A stretch of DNA of 64,000 bases, taken from NCBI GenBank assembly GCA_958415665.1, contig CATYZK010000002.1, positions 62,001-126,000 of the forward strand. The letters run 5' to 3'. Source of the stretch: an uncultured Collinsella sp. GTDB taxonomy: Bacteria; Actinomycetota; Coriobacteriia; Coriobacteriales; Coriobacteriaceae. Shown here piece after piece: positions 1-8,733 of the stretch. A model generated the notes under the pieces. It had not been told where the DNA came from. It worked only from the letters and a program-made list of their open reading frames with translations, and searched no databases. Both the position numbers and the translations under genes were made by a program. Position 1 is the first letter of the stretch; the number at the start of each line of letters is the position of its first letter.

Positions 1-783
1 CTCATCGTGCACGCGCGCATCGACCAGCAGATAGTCGGGCGCTACACAGGTCTGGCCCACGTTGAGCCACTTACCAAAGGCGATGCGGCGTGCCGTCACC
101 TTCAAGTTTGCGGAGACATCCACGATGCAGGGGCTCTTGCCGCCCAGCTCAAGTGTCACGGGCGTGAGGTTTTTGCTCGCGCGCTCCATGACGAGCTTGC
201 CGACCGGAACGCTGCCGGTAAAGAAAATCTTATCCCAGCACTCATCGAGCAGCGCTTCGTTTTCGGCACGCCCGCCTTCGACGACCGTCACCAAGCGCGG
301 ATCAAATGCCTCTTCACAGATTTGCTTGAGCACCGCGCTCGATGCCGGAGCATAGGCGCTCGGCTTGATGACCACCGTGTTGCCCGCAGCGAGCGCGCCG
401 GCGAGCGGCTCCAGCGTCAACAGAAACGGATAGTTCCAAGGCGCCATGATCAGCGTCACGCCATAGGGAACCGGCTGCGTCTTGCACACGCTAATGGCGT
501 TGGCAAGGTCACATGGACGCAGGTGTGCACGGCTCCATCGGACCACGTGCGCAATCTGATGGCGAATCTCGGAAAGCGACGTGCCGATCTCGCACATATA
601 CGCCTCGTCATGCGACTTGCCCAAATCGGTCTTGAGCGCATGGGCGATATCGTCCTCGTGTGCCCGAACCGCATCGCGCAGGCGCATGAGCGCGCGGCGG
701 CGAGCATCGACATCAAACGTGGCATGCGTCTTAAAATAGGCGCGCTGGCCGCTAACGATGCGCGCGATTTCCTCGGTGTTCAT
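1..783 (-). CDS. Aldehyde dehydrogenase, C-terminus cut by window edge
   Basis: NAD(P)-dependent aldehyde dehydrogenase that oxidises an aldehyde to the acid. The 261 visible residues cover the cofactor domain and most of the catalytic domain. Visible motifs are APWNYPF (Asn117 of the oxyanion hole), the general-base Glu212 in LELGGKSP and the nucleophile Cys246 in GQTCVAP. The short N-terminus resembles class-3, fatty-aldehyde type enzymes. It starts 8 bases after the alcohol dehydrogenase stop, with a GGAGGG ribosome site overlapping that stop, so the two are one operon converting alcohol to aldehyde to acid or the reverse. The substrate cannot be told from sequence. Confidence 0.93.
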   Translation of the reverse strand, partial: MNTEEIARIVSGQRAYFKTHATFDVDARRRALMRLRDAVRAHEDDIAHALKTDLGKSHDEAYMCEIGTSLSEIRHQIAHVVRWSRAHLRPCDLANAISVCKTQPVPYGVTLIMAPWNYPFLLTLEPLAGALAAGNTVVIKPSAYAPASSAVLKQICEEAFDPRLVTVVEGGRAENEALLDECWDKIFFTGSVPVGKLVMERASKNLTPVTLELGGKSPCIVDVSANLKVTARRIAFGKWLNVGQTCVAPDYLLVDARVHDE

Positions 784-791
784 GGACCCTC

Positions 792-2012
792 CTAGTTCTC
801 GTCCTCAAACATACCACCCGCGACGACCTCGTACATATGCTCGAGCTCCACACGGTCCATCAAAAGCGGGACAGGATACAGCGGATTGGCCTCGGCATCG
901 GCATGGGCGGCCATTTGCGGAATATCGGAGCGGCGAATACCCGAGACGTATTTAGGAATTCCCAAGGCATCGTTCATGCGATCGACCCAATCGATAAAGG
1001 CCTCGGCAGCCAAGCCGTCCTGCGCGTTAGCCGGCGCAATGCCCGCCATGCGAGCAAGATCGGCAAGCTTGGGAGCGGCAGCTTCGCCATAAGCGCGAAG
1101 CATGTGCGGCAGGATAATGGCGTTGGCCAAACCGTGCGGAATGCCGTATCGGCCACCCAGACTGTGCGCGATGGCATGCACATATCCAACATAGGAGCGC
1201 GTAAATGCGACGCCCGCCTTATACGCCGCCGAAAGCATATTGCGGCGCGCACGCATGTTGTCGCCATGCTCATAGGCTTCGAGCAAATTGTCGTGGATGA
1301 GCTGAACCGCCTGGCGCGCCATCTTGCGCGTGTAGGGCGTGGTGCTACGGCCGATAAAAGCCTCGACGGCATGCGTCAGGGCATCCATACCCGTCTGCCC
1401 CGTAATGGACGCCGGCAGCCCACGCGTAAACTCGGGGTCGTGCACCGCAAAGCGCGGAAGGAGCACAAAGTCATTGATGGGGTACTTATAGTGCGTCTCG
1501 TCGTCGGTAATCACCGCCGCGAGCGTGACTTCGCTTCCCGTACCGGCGGTAGTGGGAACCGCGATAAGCAGCGGTAGGAGACGGTGAACACGCAACAGGC
1601 CGCGCATCTTGTTGATGGGTTTGTTTGGCTGCGCAATGCGCGCGCCCACGCCCTTGGCGCAGTCCATGGCCGAACCGCCACCAAAGCCGATAATGGCCTG
1701 GCAGTCGTTCTCGCGATACAGCGCAGCCGCTTCCTCCACATTCGAGACCGTGGGGTTCGCACGCGTTTCGGCATAGACCGTAACGCCAATCCCCTTGGAC
1801 GCGAGCGCGCGCTCGAGCGGCGCCGTAAGCCCCAGACGAGCAATGCCAGGATCCGTCACGATAAGGACCTGCTGTATCGAGCGCTTTTGGAACACCGCGG
1901 GCACATCCTCGGCATGCTCCAAAATGCGCGGCTCGGTATAGGGCAGAATCGGCAATGCGATGCGAAAAACCGTCTGATATGTTCGGCACCAGGCACGACG
2001 GGCTAGATGCAT
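792..2012 (-). CDS. Iron-containing alcohol dehydrogenase
   Basis: Group III Fe-dependent alcohol dehydrogenase of 406 aa, interconverting an alcohol and an aldehyde with NAD(P)H. The nucleotide-binding GGGS lies near residue 112. The metal ligands fit the family pattern: Asp210 and His214 in MDALTHAVEAF, then His279 and His293 in the HAIAHSLGG and IPHGLANA segments. I chose the ATG at 2012 because GAAGGAG lies just upstream; an upstream in-frame start would add 27 residues across the promoter region. It is the first gene of a two-gene operon with the aldehyde dehydrogenase. The substrate is unknown. Confidence 0.93.
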   Translation of the reverse strand: MHLARRAWCRTYQTVFRIALPILPYTEPRILEHAEDVPAVFQKRSIQQVLIVTDPGIARLGLTAPLERALASKGIGVTVYAETRANPTVSNVEEAAALYRENDCQAIIGFGGGSAMDCAKGVGARIAQPNKPINKMRGLLRVHRLLPLLIAVPTTAGTGSEVTLAAVITDDETHYKYPINDFVLLPRFAVHDPEFTRGLPASITGQTGMDALTHAVEAFIGRSTTPYTRKMARQAVQLIHDNLLEAYEHGDNMRARRNMLSAAYKAGVAFTRSYVGYVHAIAHSLGGRYGIPHGLANAIILPHMLRAYGEAAAPKLADLARMAGIAPANAQDGLAAEAFIDWVDRMNDALGIPKYVSGIRRSDIPQMAAHADAEANPLYPVPLLMDRVELEHMYEVVAGGMFEDEN

Positions 2013-2030
2013 AAAGGAAACTCCTTCATT

Positions 2031-2046
2031 TGTTGATGGGTCAACA
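2031..2046. promoter_or_regulatory. Palindrome upstream of the alcohol dehydrogenase operon
   Basis: A perfect 6-bp inverted repeat, TGTTGA-TGGG-TCAACA, lies about 20 bases before the dehydrogenase start. A related half-site, TCAATCAACA, lies near 2100. Size and position suit a repressor operator, but the regulator is not identified. Confidence 0.4.
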
Positions 2047-2200
2047 TTTGCTCGACCGATTGTACTCATCGAAGGCCATATGAGCCCCGTCAACCGTTAA
2101 TCAATCAACATCTTCATATTGTTCGGAGCTTCCCGGCGTCATCCGGTGTTAGTCTTTCAGAGTCCATTGGATTCACGTCCGCCGCAAAGGAGGCGCAAAG

Positions 2201-3094
2201 GTGCATGACATCTGGAACCCCTGGCATGGCTGCACGCGCGTCAGCGAGGGATGCGACAACTGCTACATGTATTACATGGACGGACAACGCGGTATCGACC
2301 CCTCCGTGATTAGAAAAAGCAAGTCGGGCTTCACCTATCCCCTCCAACGCCGACGAGACGGCAGCTACAAAGTTCGCGCCGGCGAGCTTATCCGCATCTG
2401 CATGACAAGCGATTTCCTGTTGCCCGAAGCCGATCCCTGGCGACCAGAGGTATGGGATATCATCCGCCAGAGACCCGACGTAAAGTTCTTCATTCTGACC
2501 AAACGTCCCGAGCGCTTTTGCGACTGTCTGCCCAGCGACTGGGGCGATGGCTGGCAAAACGTCATGCTCAACGTAACCTGCGAAAACCAGCGCAGGGCAA
2601 ATGAGCGGATTCCCCTCCTGCTCGCCACGCCGGCCGCACACCGCGGCATCATGTGTGCGCCGTTCATCGGAAGCGTATCGGTCGAGAAAGCCGCCCCCGG
2701 TAGCCTTGGAAAACCCGATGGAATCGAGCAGGTCATCGCAGGCGGAGAAAACTACGCGGGAGCGCGTCCCTGCCATTACGAATGGGTGCGCCAGCTGCAT
2801 GCCGAATGCGTAGCGGCAAATGCGACGTTCGCTTTCATCGAAACCGGAAGCACCTTCGTTAAGGACGGGCGAACATATCACCTTCATGGCAAAAATCTGC
2901 AAAGCGAGCAGGCGTGGAAATCAGGCCTCCAGCACCGCGACCGCCAAATCGAGTGGGACCTAAGGGACCCGCTCGGCCTAAAAATCCCCAGCTCGGAGCT
3001 TTGGGATCCACCGTATTTTGAGTGGTGTGAAACCTGCGGAAGCAAGCTTATCTGCAACGGCTGCGTCCGCTGCGGACTATGTGGACGCTGTTAG
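2201..3094 (+). CDS. DUF5131 (phage Gp37/Gp68-like) protein
   Basis: Protein of 297 aa beginning with the DUF5131 signature WNPWHGC followed by SEGCDNCY, a Cys-x6-Cys-x2-Cys cluster. The family occurs in phages and bacterial chromosomes and its biochemical role is not settled; the clustered cysteines suggest a metal or Fe-S site. The last 30 residues add a second cysteine-rich ribbon (CETCG, then CNGC, CGLCGRC), which looks like a zinc finger. The GTG start is supported by AAGGAGG seven bases upstream. No other phage gene is nearby, so it appears to be a stand-alone chromosomal gene. Confidence 0.8.
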   Translation: MHDIWNPWHGCTRVSEGCDNCYMYYMDGQRGIDPSVIRKSKSGFTYPLQRRRDGSYKVRAGELIRICMTSDFLLPEADPWRPEVWDIIRQRPDVKFFILTKRPERFCDCLPSDWGDGWQNVMLNVTCENQRRANERIPLLLATPAAHRGIMCAPFIGSVSVEKAAPGSLGKPDGIEQVIAGGENYAGARPCHYEWVRQLHAECVAANATFAFIETGSTFVKDGRTYHLHGKNLQSEQAWKSGLQHRDRQIEWDLRDPLGLKIPSSELWDPPYFEWCETCGSKLICNGCVRCGLCGRC

Positions 3095-3251
3095 ACGGCA
3101 GCGTCAAAATTGTTTTATTAAAAATCATTCCTAATAGGCTTCACATTCGGTCGCATTTATGGATAATAGAACTCGTCAAGACGCGCGTCCGGAGAGGGCC
3201 CTTACGGGACCGGATAAGCGCCCCATCGCCATCGATCGAAAGGATCGAATC

Positions 3252-3812
3252 ATGAAGTTTGTTTGCCCCGTTTGCGGTTATGTAGAAGAGTTCGACGGCG
3301 ACCAGCTGCCCGAGGACTTCAAGTGCCCCCAGTGCGGCGTCCCCGGTTCTCGTTTCCTGAAGCAGGAGGAGGGCCAGCTCGAGTGGGCTGCCGAGCACGT
3401 CGTGGGCGTCGCCAAGATGGAGGGCGTCTCCGAGGACATCGTTGCCGACCTGCGCGCCAACTTTGAGGGCGAGTGCTCCGAGGTCGGTATGTACCTGGCC
3501 ATGGCTCGCGTCGCTCATCGCGAGGGCTATCCCGAGATCGGCCTGTACTGGGAGAAGGCTGCCTACGAGGAGGCCGAGCATGCCGCCAAGTTCGCTGAGC
3601 TCCTGGGCGAGGTCGTGACCGACTCCACCAAGAAGAACCTCGAGATGCGCGTTGAGGCCGAGAACGGCGCAACCGCCGGCAAGACCGACCTCGCCAAGCG
3701 CGCCAAGGCCGCTGGCCTCGATGCCATCCACGACACCGTGCACGAGATGGCTCGCGACGAGGCTCGCCACGGCAAGGCTTTCGCCGGCCTGCTCAAGCGC
3801 TACTTCGGCTAA
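3252..3812 (+). CDS. Rubrerythrin, N-terminal rubredoxin (reverse) type
   Basis: Non-haem di-iron peroxidase of 186 aa that reduces hydrogen peroxide in anaerobes. The order is reversed relative to classical rubrerythrin: a rubredoxin-like Fe(Cys)4 site comes first (CPVCGY and [11 protein letters not shown], residues 4-33), then a four-helix ferritin-like domain. Metal-binding Glu/His pairs are visible in EEAEHAAKF and [10 protein letters not shown] chose the ATG at 3252, preceded by AAAGGA; the longer frame from 3159 has no ribosome site. It is monocistronic and ends in a strong terminator. Confidence 0.93.
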   Translation: MKFVCPVCGYVEEFDGDQLPEDFKCPQCGVPGSRFLKQEEGQLEWAAEHVVGVAKMEGVSEDIVADLRANFEGECSEVGMYLAMARVAHREGYPEIGLYWEKAAYEEAEHAAKFAELLGEVVTDSTKKNLEMRVEAENGATAGKTDLAKRAKAAGLDAIHDTVHEMARDEARHGKAFAGLLKRYFG

Positions 3813-3847
3813 GATAGCTGTCTGAGACATAACCTCTAGCTCAATGA

Positions 3848-3876
3848 GGCCCGGACCACACGGTTCGGGCCTTTTT
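3848..3876 (+). terminator. Rho-independent terminator after rubrerythrin
   Basis: A 10-bp stem (GGCCCGGACC / GGTTCGGGCC, with one G-T pair) and an ACAC loop are followed by TTTTT, about 35 bases after the rubrerythrin stop. Confidence 0.9.
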
Positions 3877-3941
3877 GTGTCTCGAGGACTCGTTAACGCC
3901 CTGAAATAGGACCGCCTTAGGCATTGGCATCTCGTCAAAAA

Positions 3942-4064
3942 CTAAGTGAGTAGACTTTTTGGAACTTGCCGAGCACACCATCCATATTGCTTTATAAAGC
4001 CGCAGGTAAATGACTTGTTGCAAAACGGCCTGGTCGCCAAAGTGCCAAAAGTCTACTCACTTAG
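3942..4064. repeat. 123-bp element with inverted ends, copy 1
   Basis: The element starts CTAAGTGAGTAGAC and ends with its exact reverse complement GTCTACTCACTTAG. A second copy of the same length at 5363-5485 aligns without gaps at about 80% identity by eye. The right end overlaps the last codons and TAG stop of the nuclease-like gene. The two copies bracket that gene. It has no coding capacity and looks like a miniature mobile or REP-like element. Confidence 0.8.
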
Positions 4065-5180
4065 AACCGCAGCCGTCCACGATCGAGCTGTTTTGCGTCT
4101 AACGGGCATCTTTCCGTCAATTACTCCCAATTTTGTCCAGTCAACGAATAGTTCAGACCGAAGTAATGTCTCAGCCCTTTGCTCATCTGAGCTTTTATCA
4201 CGATATTCAACATCGAGCATCCTGCATACGGCCTTAACAATCGCGCGGAATCTACCCTCATCGGATATCTGTCTGTGTGTCAGGAGAAGTACATCGTAGC
4301 CCATGGCCTGAAGGGCTGTCATGCGGTCAGCGTCACGCAAGCCATCCCCTGCGCGTCCGTGCGAGGCCTTCCCCTGACATTCAATGGCCACCTGTCGCCT
4401 GCCGTCCGGCGAAGAAAGAAGTAGGTCGATATATACACGGGACTTTCCCACAATCGCTCGAGCACTTGTGCTTAGCGTCACTTCGACATTGAGCTCTATG
4501 CCGCAGAACCCTTCGCCTCCCAGGGCTCGCGGCAGTCCAAGCAACAAATACGTCTCGACCTCAAAAGGCGACGCGGCACCCAATGGAACGAGTTGCGATA
4601 CCGCCATAAATCTATTGCCGTAACGCATCCCGCAAACATCTGAACAAAAACGGTCAAGGTCTCTGCCCAAAACCAAAGCGTCTCGACGCCATAAATTTGA
4701 AGCGGTGCCGTCTTCGGACGGGCAGCGCACCCAACCGAACGTTGTCGAAATCGCGCCCGAATCAATTGCGCGCGTAAGCTCCGCCTCAAGCGCCGCCGGC
4801 AGAGCGCACACCGCAAACAAGCCGCACATCTCCGCCAATACCAAAAGAAGCTGAAGATCCGTCAGATGCCGCAACATGATGAATGCCGTCAGTAGAGGAG
4901 ACGTGATCAAAAATCCATGCTCCATTTCCAGCACGGATTCCCTGGGGAGCTCACCGAGGAACAGCCGCTGCCTAATGCTGGCAGGACAAGTCCGCTTGTT
5001 TCTCGTCCGAACCAATGTATACAACGGAAAGCCGAGCGCAACCGCAGCCGTCGGGTTACGGGCGAGATCATATCGCTGCCGGTCTTCTTCCGGCCGTGGA
5101 AGCGGCGGACACAAAGCGCGGACCTGAGGGGGCAAACGCCAGTACCTAAAAGCCGATATGTCACAAAGTAGATCCTTCAT
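4053..5180 (-). CDS. Orphan protein with PD-(D/E)XK/DUF559-like C-terminus
   Basis: Protein of about 375 aa of no firmly recognised family. The C-terminal third has the outline of a small restriction-endonuclease-like fold: an acidic strand (RVYIDLLL), then VAIECQGKASHG with an E-x-Q-x-K arrangement, then DADRMTALQAMGYDVLLLT, which resembles the DUF559/Vsr ending. The N-terminal part (SAFRYWRLPPQV) is unassigned and may be a recognition or AbiEi-like region. The ATG at 5180 has only a weak ribosome site; a GTG two codons upstream is possible. Its stop codon and last residues fall inside the 123-bp element, whose other copy lies about 180 bases upstream of the start. Confidence 0.65.
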   Translation of the reverse strand: MKDLLCDISAFRYWRLPPQVRALCPPLPRPEEDRQRYDLARNPTAAVALGFPLYTLVRTRNKRTCPASIRQRLFLGELPRESVLEMEHGFLITSPLLTAFIMLRHLTDLQLLLVLAEMCGLFAVCALPAALEAELTRAIDSGAISTTFGWVRCPSEDGTASNLWRRDALVLGRDLDRFCSDVCGMRYGNRFMAVSQLVPLGAASPFEVETYLLLGLPRALGGEGFCGIELNVEVTLSTSARAIVGKSRVYIDLLLSSPDGRRQVAIECQGKASHGRAGDGLRDADRMTALQAMGYDVLLLTHRQISDEGRFRAIVKAVCRMLDVEYRDKSSDEQRAETLLRSELFVDWTKLGVIDGKMPVRRKTARSWTAAVLSE

Positions 5181-5263
5181 AAGCACAGGAAAACACGAAT
5201 TTCAACCCAATCGGTCTCGCATTGGCGCGAACGCACCAAAAAATGGCGTCGAACGGACCGCTA

Positions 5264-5331
5264 AGTTTTCAACAGCCCTCCCCAACTGACCAAAAGCTTG
5301 CCGAGAACTGGACGAAGCCCTGTTGAAAACT
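5264..5331. repeat. 68-bp palindromic element
   Basis: Perfect 12-bp inverted arms, AGTTTTCAACAG (5264-5275) and CTGTTGAAAACT (5320-5331), separated by 44 bases. It lies in the non-coding leader between the nuclease-like gene and the second 123-bp element. It has no T-tract and is unrelated to the 123-bp element. Confidence 0.65.
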
Positions 5332-5362
5332 CCTTTTATTTCTCACGCCGAAGCTTTGCGCG

Positions 5363-5485
5363 GCAAGTGAGTAGACTATTTGGAACACCCCGAGCAGACC
5401 GGTCATTCTGCTTCTCAAAACCACAGGTAGATAGCTTGTTACAAAACTGCCTGGTCGCCAAAGTGCCACAAGTCTACTCACTTAG
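5363..5485. repeat. 123-bp element with inverted ends, copy 2
   Basis: Same length as copy 1 and about 80% identical by eye. The left end begins GCAAGTGAGTAGAC rather than CTAAGTGAGTAGAC, so the terminal repeat is 12 bp here. The right end CACTTAG supplies the TAA stop of the PdxR-like gene. The best conserved internal part is the CCTGGTCGCCAAAGTGCCA block. Confidence 0.8.
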
Positions 5486-6912
5486 GTTGCAGAGCGCCCC
5501 GTTAGCTGCAATTCCAAGGTATTAAGCACTTTCGGGCTCAGATCGTCATACTGGACAAGAATTTGAGTTGAGTTTTCAGGGACAGATGCGCCATCGGTGC
5601 ACCAAAAACAGTCACTGATATCGATAAAAGGGATACTCGAGTGCATGAGGGCCCGTGCAAAAGAGCTTCCGCCCGCTTCGCACTCCGCAACCACGGTGCA
5701 GTAAAGGCCCGCGTCTGCATGCTCGATCGACACCTCCCCTGCCGGAAACGTCTTGCGCACAATTGCCGCCAAACCATCACGCGCCTCACGAGCACGAACG
5801 CGCACGCGGTTCACATGGCGCTCGTAATCGCCCGATTCGAGCAAGCGCGCCAACGCAACCTGATCTACAGAGCTGACCGACGAGGCATAAAAACCCAGCT
5901 CACGCCTGAATCGTTCCATGAGCTCATCGGGCAGGACCATGTATGCTAGGCGCAGGGCCGATGACAGGCTCTTAGAAAAGGTATTGGTGTAGATGACCGA
6001 TTGGGCAGCATCGATCGATGCGAGCGCGGGGATCGGCTTGCCAGCCAGACGAAACTCGCAATCGAAATCGTCCTCAATGAGATATCGACCCTGCCGCTCG
6101 GCAGCCCAGCTCAGCAGCGCGTAGCGGCGCGCGATGCTCGTCACCAGGCCAGTCGGATATTGATGAGACGGCATCAGGTGAAGAACATCCGCCCCGGCAT
6201 CGAGTAGCTCACCCAAGTTAACGCCCTCACCATCCAGCGGAATATGCCGCACTTCGCAGCCCATGGCCTGATAGATGCGCGTCAGTCGCAGGTAGCCCGG
6301 GTCTTCGACGGCGTACACCTTGTCCGCGCCAAGCAACTGAACCAACATGGTATCGAGCAGCTGGGCGCCCGCACCGATAACGATATTGTCGGGATTGACA
6401 TTCATGCCCCTTGTCCCGCGCAGATGGTGCGCAATCGCACGTCGCAGTCGAGCGGTGCCCTGCGCCGGTGCGGGCGAAAAGATTTCACGCTCGTCTTCGG
6501 ACGTCAGCGTCGCCCGCAGAGCACTTTGCCAGAGGCGTGCGGCTTCCAAGGCGGAAGGAGAAAGCGCGGCGAATTGTTCAGGCTGTCCATAGGAGTCATG
6601 AACGCCAAAGCTCGCTGGAGCAGCATCTCGATCGGTATCCTCCGCAGCCGAAGCCAGAACCGGGGCTTCGGGAAGCTCGCACGCATAGTAGCCACGACGC
6701 GGCTTTGAGCAAATATAACCCTCGGCGAGCAACTGGCTATATGCATTCTCGATGGTAATGACACTGATTCCCAGATGACTGGCAAAGGCACGCTTAGACG
6801 GCAGGTGCTCCCCCGCCGCAATGTGACCAGCAACGATATCATCTCGAATTTGCTGGTAAACATACTCATAGAGCGATGCTCCGCCACGTTGTTCCAAATT
6901 GTAGTCAAGCAT
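5482..6912 (-). CDS. pdxR: PdxR-like MocR regulator (GntR HTH + aminotransferase fold)
   Basis: MocR-family regulator of 476 aa: a GntR winged helix (residues about 12-80, LYEYVYQQIRDDI and LPSKRAFASHLG) fused to a class-I aminotransferase-like domain that binds PLP as effector. The PLP lysine sits in YTNTFSKSLSSALR. It is divergent from pdxST, the standard arrangement for PdxR, which controls PLP synthesis. I chose the ATG at 6912, preceded by AGGTGG; an alternative at 6945 would place the start inside the operator region. The TAA stop comes from the 123-bp repeat, so insertion may have reset the C-terminus. Confidence 0.88.
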   Translation of the reverse strand: MLDYNLEQRGGASLYEYVYQQIRDDIVAGHIAAGEHLPSKRAFASHLGISVITIENAYSQLLAEGYICSKPRRGYYACELPEAPVLASAAEDTDRDAAPASFGVHDSYGQPEQFAALSPSALEAARLWQSALRATLTSEDEREIFSPAPAQGTARLRRAIAHHLRGTRGMNVNPDNIVIGAGAQLLDTMLVQLLGADKVYAVEDPGYLRLTRIYQAMGCEVRHIPLDGEGVNLGELLDAGADVLHLMPSHQYPTGLVTSIARRYALLSWAAERQGRYLIEDDFDCEFRLAGKPIPALASIDAAQSVIYTNTFSKSLSSALRLAYMVLPDELMERFRRELGFYASSVSSVDQVALARLLESGDYERHVNRVRVRAREARDGLAAIVRKTFPAGEVSIEHADAGLYCTVVAECEAGGSSFARALMHSSIPFIDISDCFWCTDGASVPENSTQILVQYDDLSPKVLNTLELQLTGRSAT

Positions 6913-6923
6913 GAGTTTGCCAC

Positions 6924-6970
6924 CTGACCTTATCGTGTCATTCAATCTGGTATTAGTCTGACCTTGTTAT
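6924..6970. promoter_or_regulatory. Direct-repeat operator between pdxR and pdxS
   Basis: CTGACCTTAT at 6924-6933 and CTGACCTTGTTAT at 6958-6970 repeat in the same orientation, 34 bp (about three helical turns) apart. MocR regulators are known to bind direct repeats in such divergent intergenic regions, so these are the likely PdxR sites. One lies just upstream of the pdxR start. Confidence 0.6.
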
Positions 6971-7057
6971 TATCTCGAAAACTGATTATTCCGCCATACC
7001 CAGCTCCCCTATAGGATGTTCCGTCAAGCAATGCACATGCCAACCAAGGGAGCAACC

Positions 7058-7948
7058 ATGGCAGAACAGACCAGCAAGGCCGATCGCGTCAAACTCAACC
7101 GCGAGCTCGCGCAGATGCTCAAGGGCGGCGTCATCATGGACGTCACCACGCCCGAGCAGGCACGCATCGCCGAGGAGGCGGGCGCCTGCGCCGTCATGGC
7201 ACTCGAGCGCATTCCGGCCGATATCCGCGCCGCCGGCGGCGTGTCGCGCATGAGTGACCCCAAGATGATCAAGGGCATTCAGGAGGCCGTCTCCATCCCC
7301 GTTATGGCCAAGTGCCGCATCGGCCACATTGTCGAGGCGCAGATCCTGCAGGCCATCGAAATCGACTACATCGACGAATCCGAGGTCCTCTCCCCCGCCG
7401 ATGATGTCTATCACATCGACAAGACCCAGTTTGACGTGCCGTTTGTCTGCGGCGCCCGCGATCTGGGCGAGGCGTTGCGCCGTGTTGCTGAGGGCGCCAC
7501 GATGATTCGTACCAAGGGCGAGCCGGGCACGGGCGACGTCGTTCAGGCCGTGCGCCATATGCGCAAGATCCAAAAGCAGATCCGCGACGTTGTTGCCCTG
7601 CGCGACGACGAGCTTTTTGAGGCAGCCAAGCAGCTGCAGGTTCCGGTCGAGCTGGTGCGCGAGGTCCATGCTACGGGCAAGCTCCCCGTCGTAAACTTTG
7701 CCGCCGGCGGAGTCGCGACCCCCGCCGATGCCGCGCTGATGATGCAGCTGGGCGCCGAGGGCGTCTTTGTTGGCTCGGGCATCTTTAAGAGCGGCGACCC
7801 CGCCAAGCGCGCCGCCGCCATCGTCAAGGCCGTGGCAAACTTCACCGACGCGAAGCTCATCGCCGAGCTTTCGGAGGACCTGGGCGAGGCCATGGTGGGC
7901 ATCAACGCCGACGAGATTGAGATCATCATGGAGGAGCGCGGACGCTAG
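7058..7948 (+). CDS. pdxS: Pyridoxal 5'-phosphate synthase subunit PdxS
   Basis: Synthase subunit of the ribose-5-phosphate-dependent PLP pathway, condensing ribose 5-phosphate, glyceraldehyde 3-phosphate and ammonia into PLP. It is 296 aa, the usual length. Asp28 (MDVTTPEQA), Lys85 (MAKCRIGH) and Lys153 (RTKGEPGTG) match the family catalytic residues. The ATG at 7058 follows AAGGGAG. It is the first gene of pdxST; ammonia comes from PdxT, encoded 20 bases downstream. Confidence 0.98.
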   Translation: MAEQTSKADRVKLNRELAQMLKGGVIMDVTTPEQARIAEEAGACAVMALERIPADIRAAGGVSRMSDPKMIKGIQEAVSIPVMAKCRIGHIVEAQILQAIEIDYIDESEVLSPADDVYHIDKTQFDVPFVCGARDLGEALRRVAEGATMIRTKGEPGTGDVVQAVRHMRKIQKQIRDVVALRDDELFEAAKQLQVPVELVREVHATGKLPVVNFAAGGVATPADAALMMQLGAEGVFVGSGIFKSGDPAKRAAAIVKAVANFTDAKLIAELSEDLGEAMVGINADEIEIIMEERGR

Positions 7949-7968
7949 TCCGGCAGAAGGGATCGCCC

Positions 7969-8556
7969 ATGAGCGATTACGCAGACCAGATGGTCGCCGT
8001 GCTGGCGGTCCAAGGCGCTTTTGCCGAGCACGAGACAAGACTGTCCGAGCTAGGCGCACGTTGTATTGAGTTGAGGCAGGCGGCCGACTTGAAGCAGAAC
8101 TTTGATCGCCTGGTACTTCCCGGCGGCGAGTCTACCGTTCAAGGCAAGCTGCTTGATGAGTTGGGCATGCTCGAAGAACTCCGCGGGCGTATTGCTGAGG
8201 GCATGCCCGTGCTGGGCACCTGCGCCGGCTTGATTCTGCTGGCGCACGATCTTGCCGCCCATGACGATAAGGGCACGCCACGTTTGGCGACCATGAATGC
8301 GCTCGTCGAGCGCAACGCCTACGGCCGACAGCTCGGTAGCTTTCGAACCAAGGGGCAGGTAGCCGGCATCGACGGTGAAGTGCCGTTGACGTTTATCCGC
8401 GCGCCCCGCATCGTCGAGGTCCACGGTGACGCCAAGGCCTTAGCGAAAGTCGATGGCCGCATCGTTGCCGCCCGTCAGGGCAACCAGCTCGGCGTAACCT
8501 TCCACCCCGAACTCGACAAAGACACTCGCCTCCACGAGCTGTTCCTGCAGATGTAG
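7969..8556 (+). CDS. pdxT: Pyridoxal 5'-phosphate synthase glutaminase PdxT
   Basis: Class-I glutamine amidotransferase of 195 aa that delivers ammonia to PdxS. The nucleophile Cys85 lies in VLGTCAGL, and His179 and Glu181 in FHPELD complete the triad. The PGGEST loop near residue 51 is typical. The gene is co-transcribed with pdxS. A block of palindromes rather than a clear T-tract terminator follows. Confidence 0.97.
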   Translation: MSDYADQMVAVLAVQGAFAEHETRLSELGARCIELRQAADLKQNFDRLVLPGGESTVQGKLLDELGMLEELRGRIAEGMPVLGTCAGLILLAHDLAAHDDKGTPRLATMNALVERNAYGRQLGSFRTKGQVAGIDGEVPLTFIRAPRIVEVHGDAKALAKVDGRIVAARQGNQLGVTFHPELDKDTRLHELFLQM

Positions 8557-8595
8557 ACAGATAAAACGAGCGTGGATTTTCGGACACATAGAAAT

Positions 8596-8661
8596 TGAGA
8601 GTGGATAATCTCCCACTTTGAGCCAACATTCAGGCCAAAACCGGGAGATTATCCACTCTCA
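8596..8661. repeat. Perfect 19-bp-arm palindrome after pdxT
   Basis: Arms TGAGAGTGGATAATCTCCC (8596-8614) and its exact reverse complement (8643-8661) are separated by 28 bases. No T-tract follows. The perfect arms and the lack of coding suggest a dispersed palindromic repeat rather than a simple terminator. Confidence 0.65.
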
Positions 8662-8733
8662 TTCTGACTAGTCATTAAAGAACACCCAATGACTACCTTG
8701 GACCGTGACAACGCCGCAGGTAGAGAACGGACA

